Source of the DNA: Candidatus Sulfotelmatobacter sp.
GTDB taxonomy: Bacteria; Acidobacteriota; Terriglobia; Terriglobales; Acidobacteriaceae
Direction of reading: 5' to 3'
Assembly (NCBI GenBank): GCA_030041475.1
Contig: JASHNU010000018.1
Coordinates: forward strand, 1-64,000
DNA: 64,000 nucleotides
The notes below the pieces were generated by a model, which made no database searches, was not told the origin of the DNA, and saw nothing but the letters and a program-made list of their open reading frames with translations. A program made the translations under genes and the position numbers. The first letter of the stretch is position 1, and every line of letters starts with the position of its first letter. Shown piece after piece: positions 7,843 to 17,318 of the stretch.

Positions 7843-10500
7843 CTAAGGCAGTTCCCAGTCAAGCGCGTAAATCTCCTGGGTACTCTGATCGCGGAGCACT
7901 ATGGGCTCGTCGTCGAGGGATAAGCCGTTCCACGTGAGGAACTCGGCCCCTGCGACCGCTCGTTGCAATCGGATCTCTGCCAGCCTTTGGTTCGTTTTGC
8001 TCGCAAGCTGGACTCGGTACACCGCCGGATCTGGCACGTCATAAGTTTGAAAATACAGAAAACGGCCATCCCGGGACCACATCGCACAGCCACCCGACAA
8101 ATCTGCAATCTCCGTCCATGCCTTGGTGGTTGAGTCCCAAAGCATCAGCTTACGCGCATTGGTTGTTGAAGCCGAAAGATAGCGGCCGTCCGGAGACCAA
8201 CGCGGACAGTACAGCCCCTCGGCTCCATCCATCTTTGCGACTCGTCCAGTGTCAATGTCAAGCAGAGAGAGCGCGGTCGACTTGGGATCTCCGGATAGGA
8301 CTTCCGGGAACCCGCCGAACACGATGCTACGCCCGTCCGGGGACCAGTCGGGAGATGCTTGATTTTCTTCACCTGTCGTAATCTGTTTCGGTGCGCTCGC
8401 GCCTTCAGCCGGTAGCAAGTAGATGTGCCAGCTTTGTCCAGGCTCACGCCCCATGAACACAATCTGCTTCCCGTCGGGAGACCAGCGCGGCAGGTTCGCC
8501 TCCATGGGAGGAAAGGTAAGCTGCAGCTTCTCGGTTCCGTCAACTCTGCTCCTCCAGAGGATGCGCTCTGGAAACGACACCCAGCTCGCCCACATCCTGT
8601 CTGGTGAGAACGCCAGCCCCGATGCCGAAATGCCGCCCATGTAGGGAAGAAACTGCCCCGTCTTCACATCCAAGCGAAGCAATTCTCCCTTCAGTTGTGT
8701 TCCTAAGGCGAACACTTTCGTACCATCTTTGCTCGGCAGCGGCAAAGAGAAGCTCAGCGGACCGGCCGTGAGCTGCACTGGGCCAGCCGAGGTTCGATCC
8801 CACCAGTGCCTTTTCTCGCGCGACAACCAAAGGTCGGTCCTACCGTTGCGGCTGGACTGAAAAACGAAATACTTTCCGTCGCTCGTCCAATTGCCACAGC
8901 ACTCCGATGCGTGACTCTCCCATTGCGGAAACAACGAGTGCGTCCCGCTGCCTTCGCCCGATGTCTCCCAGAGAGAACTGCTGTCCGTCTTTGGATCGTA
9001 TGAAGAGAAGCGAAGAACATCTTCAAGCGGCGACCACCTCGGCCAAGCCGTCAGTCCCGCCGCTGTCAAGAGGCGATGTGATTCGGTCCCGTCATTTTTG
9101 CTGACATTTATGTCATGGAGCGCGCAGTACGTGACACGTTGTCCGTCGAGAGACCAGGTTGCGTCTTGTGCTGCAAAACTACCCACCCGTCGCGGCGAGC
9201 CTCCGAGCACGGGCACCACCCATATCGGCACGTCAATTTCATCGGAATTCCAGGTATAGGTGAGCAAGTCAGAACCGCTTGTCGAGATGCTGAGGGGAGC
9301 AGTGTTGGTGAAGGTTGAAGGCACGATCGAAGTGTCGCCACCGCTGACCGAAACTTCGCCGACCCCGTAATTGCCGCTACCGCGCCCTTCTGTAAAAAAG
9401 AGGCGTGAACCGTCGCTGACTATTGGTGGCGGAATCTCGCCCACTGACATAATGCTCACCTTGTCTCTTCCATCGTGCGTCAACTGGCTGTAACGCGTAA
9501 TGCGGGGAATGGGATGGGGCGAAACCCACCAAACAACCGCCATCGTCGCCGCTACCGCAGAAGCTACAAGCACCAGAGAGGTCGCCCACGGAGAGCGGCC
9601 CGCTCGAACCGACGGAGTGACTCTCGGGGTGGCCATCCCGGATTGTCTATCGCGCCGCAGACGCTTCAGATCAGCCTTTAGCTCGGCAGCGGATTGGCAC
9701 CGCACATCACGATCCTTCTCCAGCGTCTTGTTGATGATCTGTTCAAGTTCCACGGGCACATCGGGATTCAACCGAACGGGAACTACGGGCGCACATTCCA
9801 GAATAGCGTTGAAGATAAGCGCTGAAGTATCACCGCGAAACGGGAGCGCCCCTGTACACATCTCGTAGAGAACCGCCCCGAACGAGAACAGGTCGGTGCG
9901 CGCGTCGAGTTCTTTCCCGCGCACCTGCTCCGGTGACATGTAGGCGACTGTTCCCAGCGCACTGCCAGGACTCGTCAGATGCTCCTCAAACTCGATAGTG
10001 GGAGCGCTCAGGGCAACGCTCTCTGGCTTGAGCGTGACCTTGGCTAACCCGAAGTCGAGAATCTTCGCCTGACCTCGATTTGTTACAAAGATGTTGGCTG
10101 GCTTGATGTCCCTGTGGATGATCCCTTTCGAGTGCGCTGCATCTAAGGCATCGGCGATCTGGATGCTCAAGTCAAGCACGGTTTCGATTTCCAAGGGCTT
10201 GCCCGCGATCACGTGTCGAAGGGTCTGTCCCTCCAACAATTCCATGGCGATGAAAGTTCGCCCATCCGATTCGTCGATTTCGTGGACCGTGCAGATGTTG
10301 GGGTGGTTCAGCGACGATGCGGCTTTTGCCTCACGTCTGAAACGCGCCAGCGCCTGCGGGTCTTTGGCGAGGTCGTCCGGCAGGAACTTGAGAGCGACAA
10401 ATCGACCGAGCTTCATGTCCTCAGCTTTGTAGACGACACCCATCCCGCCGCCGCCGAGCTTTTCGACGATGCGGTAATGCGAGATGGTCTGTCCGATCAT
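7843..10500 (-). CDS. Transmembrane Ser/Thr protein kinase with TolB-like beta-propeller
   Basis: An 885-residue protein. Residues 8-275 form a complete kinase with the same landmark positions as its paralogue: glycine loop 15-22, Lys38, HRD 129-131, DFG 149-151. One membrane helix lies at about 306-327. The external part carries repeated WSPDG/WSxDG-type PD40 blades (for example [35 protein letters not shown]), as in TolB or WD40-like propellers, which bind proteins or small ligands. The likely role is sensing outside and signalling inside. It is monocistronic with its own leaderless-type promoter. N-terminus and promoter are shared with the TPR kinase, while the sensor domain differs. Confidence 0.95.
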   Translation of the reverse strand: MIGQTISHYRIVEKLGGGGMGVVYKAEDMKLGRFVALKFLPDDLAKDPQALARFRREAKAASSLNHPNICTVHEIDESDGRTFIAMELLEGQTLRHVIAGKPLEIETVLDLSIQIADALDAAHSKGIIHRDIKPANIFVTNRGQAKILDFGLAKVTLKPESVALSAPTIEFEEHLTSPGSALGTVAYMSPEQVRGKELDARTDLFSFGAVLYEMCTGALPFRGDTSALIFNAILECAPVVPVRLNPDVPVELEQIINKTLEKDRDVRCQSAAELKADLKRLRRDRQSGMATPRVTPSVRAGRSPWATSLVLVASAVAATMAVVWWVSPHPIPRITRYSQLTHDGRDKVSIMSVGEIPPPIVSDGSRLFFTEGRGSGNYGVGEVSVSGGDTSIVPSTFTNTAPLSISTSGSDLLTYTWNSDEIDVPIWVVPVLGGSPRRVGSFAAQDATWSLDGQRVTYCALHDINVSKNDGTESHRLLTAAGLTAWPRWSPLEDVLRFSSYDPKTDSSSLWETSGEGSGTHSLFPQWESHASECCGNWTSDGKYFVFQSSRNGRTDLWLSREKRHWWDRTSAGPVQLTAGPLSFSLPLPSKDGTKVFALGTQLKGELLRLDVKTGQFLPYMGGISASGLAFSPDRMWASWVSFPERILWRSRVDGTEKLQLTFPPMEANLPRWSPDGKQIVFMGREPGQSWHIYLLPAEGASAPKQITTGEENQASPDWSPDGRSIVFGGFPEVLSGDPKSTALSLLDIDTGRVAKMDGAEGLYCPRWSPDGRYLSASTTNARKLMLWDSTTKAWTEIADLSGGCAMWSRDGRFLYFQTYDVPDPAVYRVQLASKTNQRLAEIRLQRAVAGAEFLTWNGLSLDDEPIVLRDQSTQEIYALDWELP

Positions 10501-10509
10501 TGGCCAGAA

Positions 10510-10538
10510 ATGTTAGGCCCGGACGTAGGGCAAGTCAA
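10510..10538 (-). promoter_or_regulatory. Sigma-70-type promoter of the propeller kinase, abutting the ATG
   Basis: Minus strand: TTGACT, 17 bases, TAACAT, nine bases, ATG at 10500. Box sequences and all spacings equal those of the other kinase gene, while the spacer differs at several positions. A leaderless transcript is predicted. Confidence 0.7.
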
Positions 10539-10570
10539 TGAAGGGGCGGAAGTTGGCTTTTGCGGGAGCG

Positions 10571-10612
10571 TCAATTGACGTTAAATCCGGATTACACTCA
10601 TCGACCCCGGTC
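10571..10612. repeat. Dispersed palindromic repeat, copy F (left arm only)
   Basis: TCAATTGACGTTAAATCCGG then ATTACACTCATCGACCCCGG; no right arm follows. It sits about 35 bases upstream of the kinase -35 box, as copy C does for the other kinase. Confidence 0.8.
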
Positions 10613-11155
10613 ACGGGTTTCTGAGGCCCTTTAGGGCATCGACTCAGAACAGTGAGAAAACATTGAGACTACGGTGAAGTTCCGGCCCCCCCGGCACCGA
10701 GGGCGATGCTAACAAAAGCTAATCTACGCTGCGGTTCAGAATGGTGACCACCCTTGGTGGCCAGGCCACCCCGTTTTCCTAAATGTGGGATCGGAATACG
10801 AGGTAGTTGTTGCGGTTTGCCGCGCCCTCGTCCTCCGGTACCCTGCCGCAGCCAGAACGCCGACAACGACGGTTATTGCTCGGGCAGGCCGTTATCTGCT
10901 GCGATCCATTTGCGATCCGTTAACGCGATTACCGCTGCTTTTGATGCACTTTCATGCCGTCCGTGGCCCTGCATGTTGTTGAATTTACGTTTCTGAGGGG
11001 GTTTCGATTCCTTCCGCGCTCACCACTTCTGCAAACGTTAAGGCTGATTTCGGGGGGAACCCGACAATTTCGCGACCGCTATTTCCAGCAGGGAGCATGC
11101 AACCGTTAGCGACGACGATCGATCCAACTAAAGGCAGCCGGAAGTGTTACCCGAT
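10613..11155. other. Intergenic stretch with no recognisable gene
   Basis: Open frames here are short and compositionally unlike proteins on either strand. A short palindrome GGTGGCCAGGCCACC occurs near 10757. I see no promoter or RNA gene that I can support. Confidence 0.5.
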
Positions 11156-11290
11156 TCACTTAGTAGTGCTGCAATTTGATGAGGAAGCGAGCCAAACGCG
11201 CGATTACGGCGTCGCAAGAAACGCGACGCGTCGCGCGGCTCGCCCAGATTCTTCGGAATGACAACCAAACTGCACCACTACCAGTCACTT
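11156..11290. mobile_element. MITE-like hairpin element with target duplication
   Basis: About 123 bases (11162-11284) are bounded by imperfect inverted repeats: TAGTAGTGCTGCAATTTG at 11161-11178 and its 15-of-18 inverted match at 11266-11283. The direct repeat TCACTT flanks both sides (11156-11161 and 11285-11290). The inside folds further: GCGAGCC/GGCTCGC, GCGCGA/TCGCGC and GCGTCGC/GCGACGC (loop AAGAAAC), plus a separate ATTC-TTCG-GAAT tetraloop hairpin at 11248-11259. There is no coding capacity, so it would need a transposase in trans. A structured noncoding RNA is the alternative reading. Confidence 0.6.
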
Positions 11291-11325
11291 CAGTCACTTG
11301 CCGCTGGTGACTGCAGTTTTATATA

Positions 11326-11350
11326 TTACAGGCGGGGTTGCTGACTGTAA
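11326..11350 (+). promoter_or_regulatory. Candidate operator: TTACAG-N13-CTGTAA dyad
   Basis: A perfect six-base dyad with a 13-base spacer lies immediately before the small membrane protein start at 11359, placed so a bound repressor would block it. Two tandem CAGTCACTT copies lie just upstream (11282-11299). No regulator for it is visible nearby. Confidence 0.35.
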
Positions 11351-11358
11351 CTGCCAGA

Positions 11359-11706
11359 ATGAACCAAGCGAACAACTCAGGGTGCGGATGGCGCCGGCAT
11401 TGGTGCGCGGTGGTAGTTCTGTTGGCGGTGTGCGCCCTGACGGTGAGCGTGGCCACACGCTACTCCTCTGTTGGCCCTTCGGTTCCGTCAGCCGCAGCGG
11501 TCCAGAAACAGTCTCCGCCCGACCCCAGTCGGCAGCGTCTGCTGAAAAATGCACCCGCATGGCAACCGCCCGTGGTAAGTTCTGCGCTGCTTTGGGCACC
11601 CACCTTTTATGCTCGCGTCGCACCGACAAGGGCGACCATGCCGAGCGCTGTGTTCGAAGAGTGGCTCTACAACCGGCCACCTCCTTCTCCTGAAACCCTG
11701 CTTTAA
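11359..11706 (+). CDS. Small single-pass membrane protein, unknown function
   Basis: A 115-residue protein with one membrane segment near the N-terminus (WCAVVVLLAVCALTVSVAT) and a proline-rich external tail ending EEWLYNRPPPSPETLL. Small anchored proteins with an FYxRVAP...E.LYNRPPP-type tail are, to my recollection, common unannotated proteins in Acidobacteria. I chose the second ATG (11359) because the earlier one (11338) lies inside the TTACAG-N13-CTGTAA dyad. No clear Shine-Dalgarno is seen. No function can be assigned. Confidence 0.55.
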   Translation: MNQANNSGCGWRRHWCAVVVLLAVCALTVSVATRYSSVGPSVPSAAAVQKQSPPDPSRQRLLKNAPAWQPPVVSSALLWAPTFYARVAPTRATMPSAVFEEWLYNRPPPSPETLL

Positions 11707-11860
11707 TATCCATCATCCCAGTGTCCGGCATCTAGTACTGCGTTGTAGAGGGTGATTCAGTGTGGTCAAATCTGACCGTTTGAAGCCTGCAGGCTTCCGC
11801 TCCGGTGAGGAAGGAATTGCCGCTCCCTCCCCATGCGCGATCCCTGAGAGGAAGACAAAC

Positions 11861-12559
11861 ATGAGCGTTTCTGCCCGGTTAACCGAAGAAGAGTTGGACG
11901 CACTTCGCCAGTTCGACACTTGTATGGTCGCGAACGCGGTGGAAACCTTCCGGGTTCGATTGCGCAACACAGGATTCACGGATTCCCGCGTGCGCTGTAT
12001 GTTCGACGACGTTCCACCGATGGTCGGGTATGCGGCAACCGCCCGGCTGCGCAGCGGAGAACCGCCCACATATGGCCCGACGTTTCATGACCGCGCCGAG
12101 TTTTGGAACCGCATTCTGGAAATTCCCGCACCGCGCATTCTCGTTTTGGAAGATATGGATGACCCGCCGGGGCGCGGGGCTTTCGTCGGAGATATGCACG
12201 CGGCGATTTTGAAGGCTCTGGGCTGCATCGGTTACGTGACCAATGGCGCGGTGCGCGAATTGCCGTCGGTGCGCAGCATGGGAATTCAGCTGTTTGCCGG
12301 CAGCGTTGCGGTTTCCCATGCCTATGCCCATATTTTTGACGTCGCGGCTCCCATCTCCGTGGGTGGAATGGACGTTCGTCCCGGAGACCTGCTGCACGGA
12401 GACCGGCATGGCGTGCTCACGATTCCGATGGAGATTGCGGCCGAAGTTCCGGCCGCGGCGAATGCACTGGCAGAACGAGAGCAAAAAGTGATCGATTTCT
12501 CCCGATCGAGCGCATTTTCCGTACGGAAGCTCAGTGAAGTGCTGAAGACGATAGGCTAG
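11861..12559 (+). CDS. RraA-family protein (aldolase / dimethylmenaquinone-methyltransferase-like fold)
   Basis: A 232-residue protein of the RraA superfamily. Family features are the D.C..ANA-type opening (FDTCMVANAVETF), the central GD.....A...G..G.VTNGAVRE segment (about residues 105-135, where the Arg of VRE is a metal/substrate-site residue in class II pyruvate aldolases) and GDLLHGDRHGV near the C-terminus. Members are 4-hydroxy-4-methyl-2-oxoglutarate / oxaloacetate lyases or RNase E regulators; which applies cannot be read. The start has GAGAGGAAG about eight bases upstream; 33 further upstream codons are open but unlikely. It may be co-transcribed with the efflux genes that follow. 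Confidence 0.85.
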   Translation: MSVSARLTEEELDALRQFDTCMVANAVETFRVRLRNTGFTDSRVRCMFDDVPPMVGYAATARLRSGEPPTYGPTFHDRAEFWNRILEIPAPRILVLEDMDDPPGRGAFVGDMHAAILKALGCIGYVTNGAVRELPSVRSMGIQLFAGSVAVSHAYAHIFDVAAPISVGGMDVRPGDLLHGDRHGVLTIPMEIAAEVPAAANALAEREQKVIDFSRSSAFSVRKLSEVLKTIG

Positions 12560-12608
12560 GCCCATACTTAAGACGAGATGGAACAGCGAAGGCATTTAGA
12601 GGAAGGCA

Positions 12609-13895
12609 ATGAGCCAAGATGACCGTGAAGGCAGGGCAGTGAGAGTCAGACGCAGCAGGTGGGGTGCATATGCTCAGTTGGTGTCTGCGGCGACTGCGAT
12701 CGCGACAATGATAGGCCTGTCTTCCTGTTCGGGAAACCGGCCGAGCGACGTTCAGGCCAGCGGACCGACGATCACGGTCGGGGTGGCGAAGGTGGTGAAG
12801 AAGTCTCTGGGCCGCGAACTGACGCTCTCGTCGGAACTGGTGCCCTTTCAGGAGATCGATGTGTATGCCAAGGAGTCTGGCTACGTCAAGGATTTGAAAG
12901 TGGACTACGGAACCCACGTAAAAGCGGGCGAAGTGATGGCCGTGCTGGAAATTCCCGAGTTGCAGGCGCAGTTGGAAGAAGACCAGGCACAGATCAAGAA
13001 CGCAACGAACCAGGTCACGCGGGCGCAGCATGATGTGGCGCGGTATCAGGCGCAATACAAGGCGCTGCATCTTGAGTACACGCGCCTGAACGAGGTGTTC
13101 CAGAGCCAGCCGGGAATCGTCGCGCAGCAGGAAGTCGATGATGCGCAAGGAAAGGATCTGGCGGCTTCGTCACAGGTAGATGCGTCGCAGGCAGCCCTGG
13201 AAGCGGCGCAGAGCCAGCTGGCTGCAGCCAAGGCGAAGCTCGCCCATGACCAGAGTCTGTTCGATTATTCGCGAATCACCGCGCCATTTCCCGGCGTAGT
13301 CACCGAACGCTACGCGAACCTGGGTACGCTGGTGCAAGCCGGCACTGGCTCGAGCACGCAGGCCATGCCGCTGGTGCGCCTGTCGGAGGACGACCTGTTT
13401 CGACTGGTCATTCCTGTGCCGGAAAGCTACGTGCAATACATCAAGATTGGAGATCCGGTGAACGTTCGCGTTCCGTCCCTGAGCCGAACGTTTCCCGGCA
13501 AGGTGGCGCGCTTCTCGGTGGATGTGCGCGCCGACACTCGAACCATGCACACCGAGGTAGACGTCCTCAACCCGCGGCGAGTCCTGCTGCCGGGGCTGTA
13601 TGCGGAAGCCGATCTTCAGCTCGACCGCAAGGACAACATTCCTTGCATTCCGGTGCAGGGGTTGAGCCATCGCGGCGGGGAGACCAGCGTTTTTGTAGTG
13701 AACTCTATGGGCACTTTGGAAGAACGCAAAGTGCAAGTCGGAATCGAAACCAGCACCGACGCCGAAATCACTTCAGGGCTGAGCGAGGGTGAGGAGGTTG
13801 TGGTCAGCGACCGCGCTGGGCTGAAAGCGGGAGAAAAAGTGCGCGCCAAAGTCGTCACCGTGCCGGAGTACAACCCCGCAAGCGGGCAACAGTAG
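12609..13895 (+). CDS. RND efflux periplasmic adaptor lipoprotein (MFP)
   Basis: A 428-residue membrane-fusion protein. The hydrophobic start ends in the lipobox LSSC (Cys40), so it should be a lipoprotein. It continues with a biotinyl-lipoyl-like half (YVKDLKVDYGTHVKAGEVMAVLEIPELQAQL), a long alpha-helical hairpin rich in Ala/Gln (about residues 120-225), the second lipoyl half (FDYSRITAPFPGVVTERYANLGTLVQAG) and beta-barrel and membrane-proximal domains. It links the RND pump to the outer-membrane channel. AGGAAGG precedes the ATG. It is the first gene of the efflux operon; the pump starts 65 bases after its stop. Confidence 0.95.
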   Translation: MSQDDREGRAVRVRRSRWGAYAQLVSAATAIATMIGLSSCSGNRPSDVQASGPTITVGVAKVVKKSLGRELTLSSELVPFQEIDVYAKESGYVKDLKVDYGTHVKAGEVMAVLEIPELQAQLEEDQAQIKNATNQVTRAQHDVARYQAQYKALHLEYTRLNEVFQSQPGIVAQQEVDDAQGKDLAASSQVDASQAALEAAQSQLAAAKAKLAHDQSLFDYSRITAPFPGVVTERYANLGTLVQAGTGSSTQAMPLVRLSEDDLFRLVIPVPESYVQYIKIGDPVNVRVPSLSRTFPGKVARFSVDVRADTRTMHTEVDVLNPRRVLLPGLYAEADLQLDRKDNIPCIPVQGLSHRGGETSVFVVNSMGTLEERKVQVGIETSTDAEITSGLSEGEEVVVSDRAGLKAGEKVRAKVVTVPEYNPASGQQ

Positions 13896-13960
13896 GAAGC
13901 CTCGACCAGCAATGATTTCGGAAGTGGCTGGGAGAGGAAGGAAGATGGGATAGGTTTCTT

Positions 13961-16900
13961 ATGCCAGGGTTTTCAATTCGCAATCCGTATTTCATCATCG
14001 TGATTTGTCTGGCGCTGCTCGTGATCGGGGTGACCAGCGTCACGCGCATGCCGGTCGATCTGTTCCCTCCGATCAATCTGCCGGAAGCGGTGGTGGCGAC
14101 GTTCTACAGCGGCATGCCGCCAGAGGATATCGAGTTCGACATCACCGATCCCCTGGAGCGCTTCTTCACGTTGGCGGCGGGCGTCGATCACATGGAGTCG
14201 CGATCGCTGCTGGGCGTGAGCATTATCAAAGTTTACTTCCAGGCTGGAACGAATCCTGACACCGATGCGAGCGAACTCGCCAACCTGGCTTTGGCCGATC
14301 TGAAGCGCCTGCCGCCGGGCACGTTGCCCCCGGTTGTGCTGAAATTCGATGCGTCGAGCCTCCCCGTGGCGCTGGTTACGGTGAAAGGCGAGGGGCTGAC
14401 GGAAACGCAGCTTCACGACTACGCTCAGTTCCAGATCCGCAACCAGATCGCGGTCGTGCCCGGGGCGGAGATTCCGATTCCGTTCGGCGGCAAGTACCGC
14501 CAGATCATGGTGTATGTGGATCCCTACAAGCTGTCGTCGCGCCAGCTCAGCTTGATGGACGTGGTGGGAGCGGTCAACGACACCAACCTGATTCTGCCCG
14601 CGGGCGATGTGAAGATGGGCCCCTACGACTACTTCGTGTACTCGAACAGCCTAGTCGACAACATGAACCAGCTGGGCCAGGTGCCGATCAAAGTCAAAGG
14701 AAATTCCTGGGTCACGGTCAATGATGTCGGCAAAGCCGAAGATGCCAACCAGATCCAATACAACGAGGTCCGCATCGACGGCCAGAAATCGGTCTACATT
14801 CCCATCATGAAGCAGGGCGGCGACACCAACACGATCGCCGTGGTGGACGGCGTTCGCCAGCTCATCAAACATCTTTACGACATTCCCGAGCAATTGAAGA
14901 CCAGCATCGTGTTCGACCAGTCGGTTTATGTGAAGGACGCGATTGATACGGTGCTGCACGAAGGCTTTCTCGGCCTGATTCTGACCAGCCTGATGATTCT
15001 GATTTTCCTCGGCAGCTTTCGCGCGACGTCGGCGGTGTTGCTGTCCATTCCACTGTCCGGGCTGGCTGCGTTCGTGGTGTTGGCCCTGCTCGGCGGCACC
15101 GTGAACACGATGGTCCTGGGCGGAATGGCGCTGGCGTTCTCGAGAGTCATCGACAACTCCGTGATCTCGCTGGAAAACATTTACCGCCATCTCGAGATGG
15201 GAGCCGTACCCATGGTGGCCGCGGAAGTGGGCGGCGCGGAGGTCAACCTCGCGGTCCTGGCGGCCACGCTGGTCGACGTGGTGGACTTCTTCCCGGTCGT
15301 TTTTCTGTACGGCGTGGGCAAGTTCCTGTTCTCTGCTCTGGCCCTGGCGTTCTGTCTGTCGCTGCTGGCTTCGTTCGTGGTAGCGATGACGGTGATTCCG
15401 CTGTTCTGCTCGCGATATTTGAAGCCGCACCCTCACAGCGAGGTTCACGACGACAAGGCGTATCACCCGGAGGAGCGCAAGGTCTCATGGATGGACCGGT
15501 TCAACAACCGCTTCAACCACATGTTCAACAAGGTTCTCGATTACTACGAGTACTGGGTGCGGCGTGCCGTGCAGCGCCCCGGGCTTACGGTCGTCATTTT
15601 GAGCGGCGTGTTCGTCGCCAGCCTGGCGATCTATCCGCTGCTCGGCTTGGCGTTCTTCCCGAAAACCGATGCCGGGCAGTTCACCATCAATCTGAAGGTT
15701 CCGACCGGTACCCGCATCGAAGTGACCGATCAGTATGTCGCGAAAGTGGAAGACCTGATTCGGCAGGAGGTCAAGCCCGGGGACTTCAAACGAGTTGTCT
15801 CGAACATCGGCGTGGTTCCCGATTTCTCGGCGCTCTACACGACGAATGCCGGTCCGTACACGGCGACGGTTCAGGTGCAGTTAAACGAGTCGCACAAGTT
15901 GAGCAGTTTCGAGTACATGGACCGCATTCAACACCGCATGGCGAAGGACTTTCCTGAGATTCGCACCTTCTTTTCCACCGGCTCGATGGTTGACGCCATC
16001 CTAGACCAGGGTGCACAGGCGCCGATCGACGTGCAGGTCAGCAGCCCGGATCTCGACCAGATTTACGGCATCGCACAGAGCCTGGCGTCACGCATCCGGG
16101 AAATCCACGGGGTCAGCGAGACTTATATCCCGCAGGACATGAACTACCCGGCTTTGCGCCTGGATGTGGATCGCGTGCACGCCGGCGAAATGGGCCTGAC
16201 GCAGAAAGAGGTCGTGGACAACGTCATCACCGCGCTGAACTCCAACTACATGATTGCGCCCAACTACTGGGTCGACCGCCACACCGGCAACGACTATTAC
16301 CTGACGGTGCAATATTTCGAGAAGGGCGATGCGGCCATTCACAATGTCGCTGATCTCGGCCAGATTCCATTGCGCGATCCCGGCCAGGGGTCGGTCAATT
16401 GTGGACCATCGCGGCCGCCTTCGCCGGGAAATGGCGAGCCTTCGTGGAACTGCTGGCAAGGACGGCCGACGACCGTGCTCAACAACGTGGTCAAGGTGGA
16501 GCAGATTCAAACTCCGACGGAAATCGACCACTATCAGATTCAGCGCATCGCCGACATTTACGTCACCCCTTCCGGCGAAGACCTGCAGAAGGTAACGAGT
16601 TCGATCCGCGATATTCTGTCGGGCGAGAGAGCGAAGGGAGCCATTCCCACCAACGTGCGCATCAATCTGCGCGGGATGGTGAATGGCATGGAGCAATCGT
16701 TCAAGAGTTTTGCTCTCGGATTCCTGATCTCGTTCATGTTGCTGTATCTGATCCTGACGGCGCAATTCAAGTCGTTCATCGATCCCTTCCTGATCATGCT
16801 GGCGATTCCGATGGGATTCGTCGGCGTCTTCATCATTCTGCCGCTGACAGGCTCCACATTGAACGTCATGTCGCTGATGGGGGTGTTGATGCTGGTTGGC

Positions 16901-17233
16901 ATCGCCGACTCGAACAGCATTCTGATCGTGGACTTCGCACACAATCTGGAGAAGCAGGGAATGTCGCCGAAGGACGCGGTGATCACGGCGTGCCGCGTGC
17001 GCCTGCGGCCGATTCTGATGACCTCGCTGGCCACGATCATCGGCATGATTCCCATGGCGATGAAGCTGGGAACAGGCGCGGAACAGTACTCGCCGATGGC
17101 GAAGGCCATCATCGGGGGCCTGACCTCTTCGGTGTTACTGACGATTTTCATTGTGCCCGCGGCGTACCTGTTGGTGTATGGCAAACGCACTGCGCAAAGC
17201 GAGGCCGCTGTGGCGACGGAGACGGCGGAATGA
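13961..17233 (+). CDS. RND efflux pump, HAE1-type inner-membrane permease
   Basis: A 1090-residue protein, slightly long for the HAE1 group. Twelve membrane helices are expected: TM1 in RNPYFIIVICLALLVIG, TM2-6 at about 330-490, TM7 at about 545-565 and TM8-12 at about 910-1075, with two large periplasmic loops. TM4 carries ALAFSRVIDNSVISLENIY, with a single Asp where AcrB has an Asp pair, and TM10 carries GIADSNSILIVDF where AcrB has a Lys. The proton path therefore differs in detail from AcrB. The substrate is unknown. It sits between the adaptor and the TolC-like gene. About 30 residues near 805-840 (rich in Pro, Gly and Trp) look like an extra loop. Confidence 0.95.
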   Translation: MPGFSIRNPYFIIVICLALLVIGVTSVTRMPVDLFPPINLPEAVVATFYSGMPPEDIEFDITDPLERFFTLAAGVDHMESRSLLGVSIIKVYFQAGTNPDTDASELANLALADLKRLPPGTLPPVVLKFDASSLPVALVTVKGEGLTETQLHDYAQFQIRNQIAVVPGAEIPIPFGGKYRQIMVYVDPYKLSSRQLSLMDVVGAVNDTNLILPAGDVKMGPYDYFVYSNSLVDNMNQLGQVPIKVKGNSWVTVNDVGKAEDANQIQYNEVRIDGQKSVYIPIMKQGGDTNTIAVVDGVRQLIKHLYDIPEQLKTSIVFDQSVYVKDAIDTVLHEGFLGLILTSLMILIFLGSFRATSAVLLSIPLSGLAAFVVLALLGGTVNTMVLGGMALAFSRVIDNSVISLENIYRHLEMGAVPMVAAEVGGAEVNLAVLAATLVDVVDFFPVVFLYGVGKFLFSALALAFCLSLLASFVVAMTVIPLFCSRYLKPHPHSEVHDDKAYHPEERKVSWMDRFNNRFNHMFNKVLDYYEYWVRRAVQRPGLTVVILSGVFVASLAIYPLLGLAFFPKTDAGQFTINLKVPTGTRIEVTDQYVAKVEDLIRQEVKPGDFKRVVSNIGVVPDFSALYTTNAGPYTATVQVQLNESHKLSSFEYMDRIQHRMAKDFPEIRTFFSTGSMVDAILDQGAQAPIDVQVSSPDLDQIYGIAQSLASRIREIHGVSETYIPQDMNYPALRLDVDRVHAGEMGLTQKEVVDNVITALNSNYMIAPNYWVDRHTGNDYYLTVQYFEKGDAAIHNVADLGQIPLRDPGQGSVNCGPSRPPSPGNGEPSWNCWQGRPTTVLNNVVKVEQIQTPTEIDHYQIQRIADIYVTPSGEDLQKVTSSIRDILSGERAKGAIPTNVRINLRGMVNGMEQSFKSFALGFLISFMLLYLILTAQFKSFIDPFLIMLAIPMGFVGVFIILPLTGSTLNVMSLMGVLMLVGIADSNSILIVDFAHNLEKQGMSPKDAVITACRVRLRPILMTSLATIIGMIPMAMKLGTGAEQYSPMAKAIIGGLTSSVLLTIFIVPAAYLLVYGKRTAQSEAAVATETAE

Positions 17234-17318
17234 CACAAAAAGACTGCGCATTCTGGGATCGCTCCTTCGCTCAGCGAGCGTCTTGGCACCTCATGCCAGG
17301 AGATCGCGAGGCAACCCA

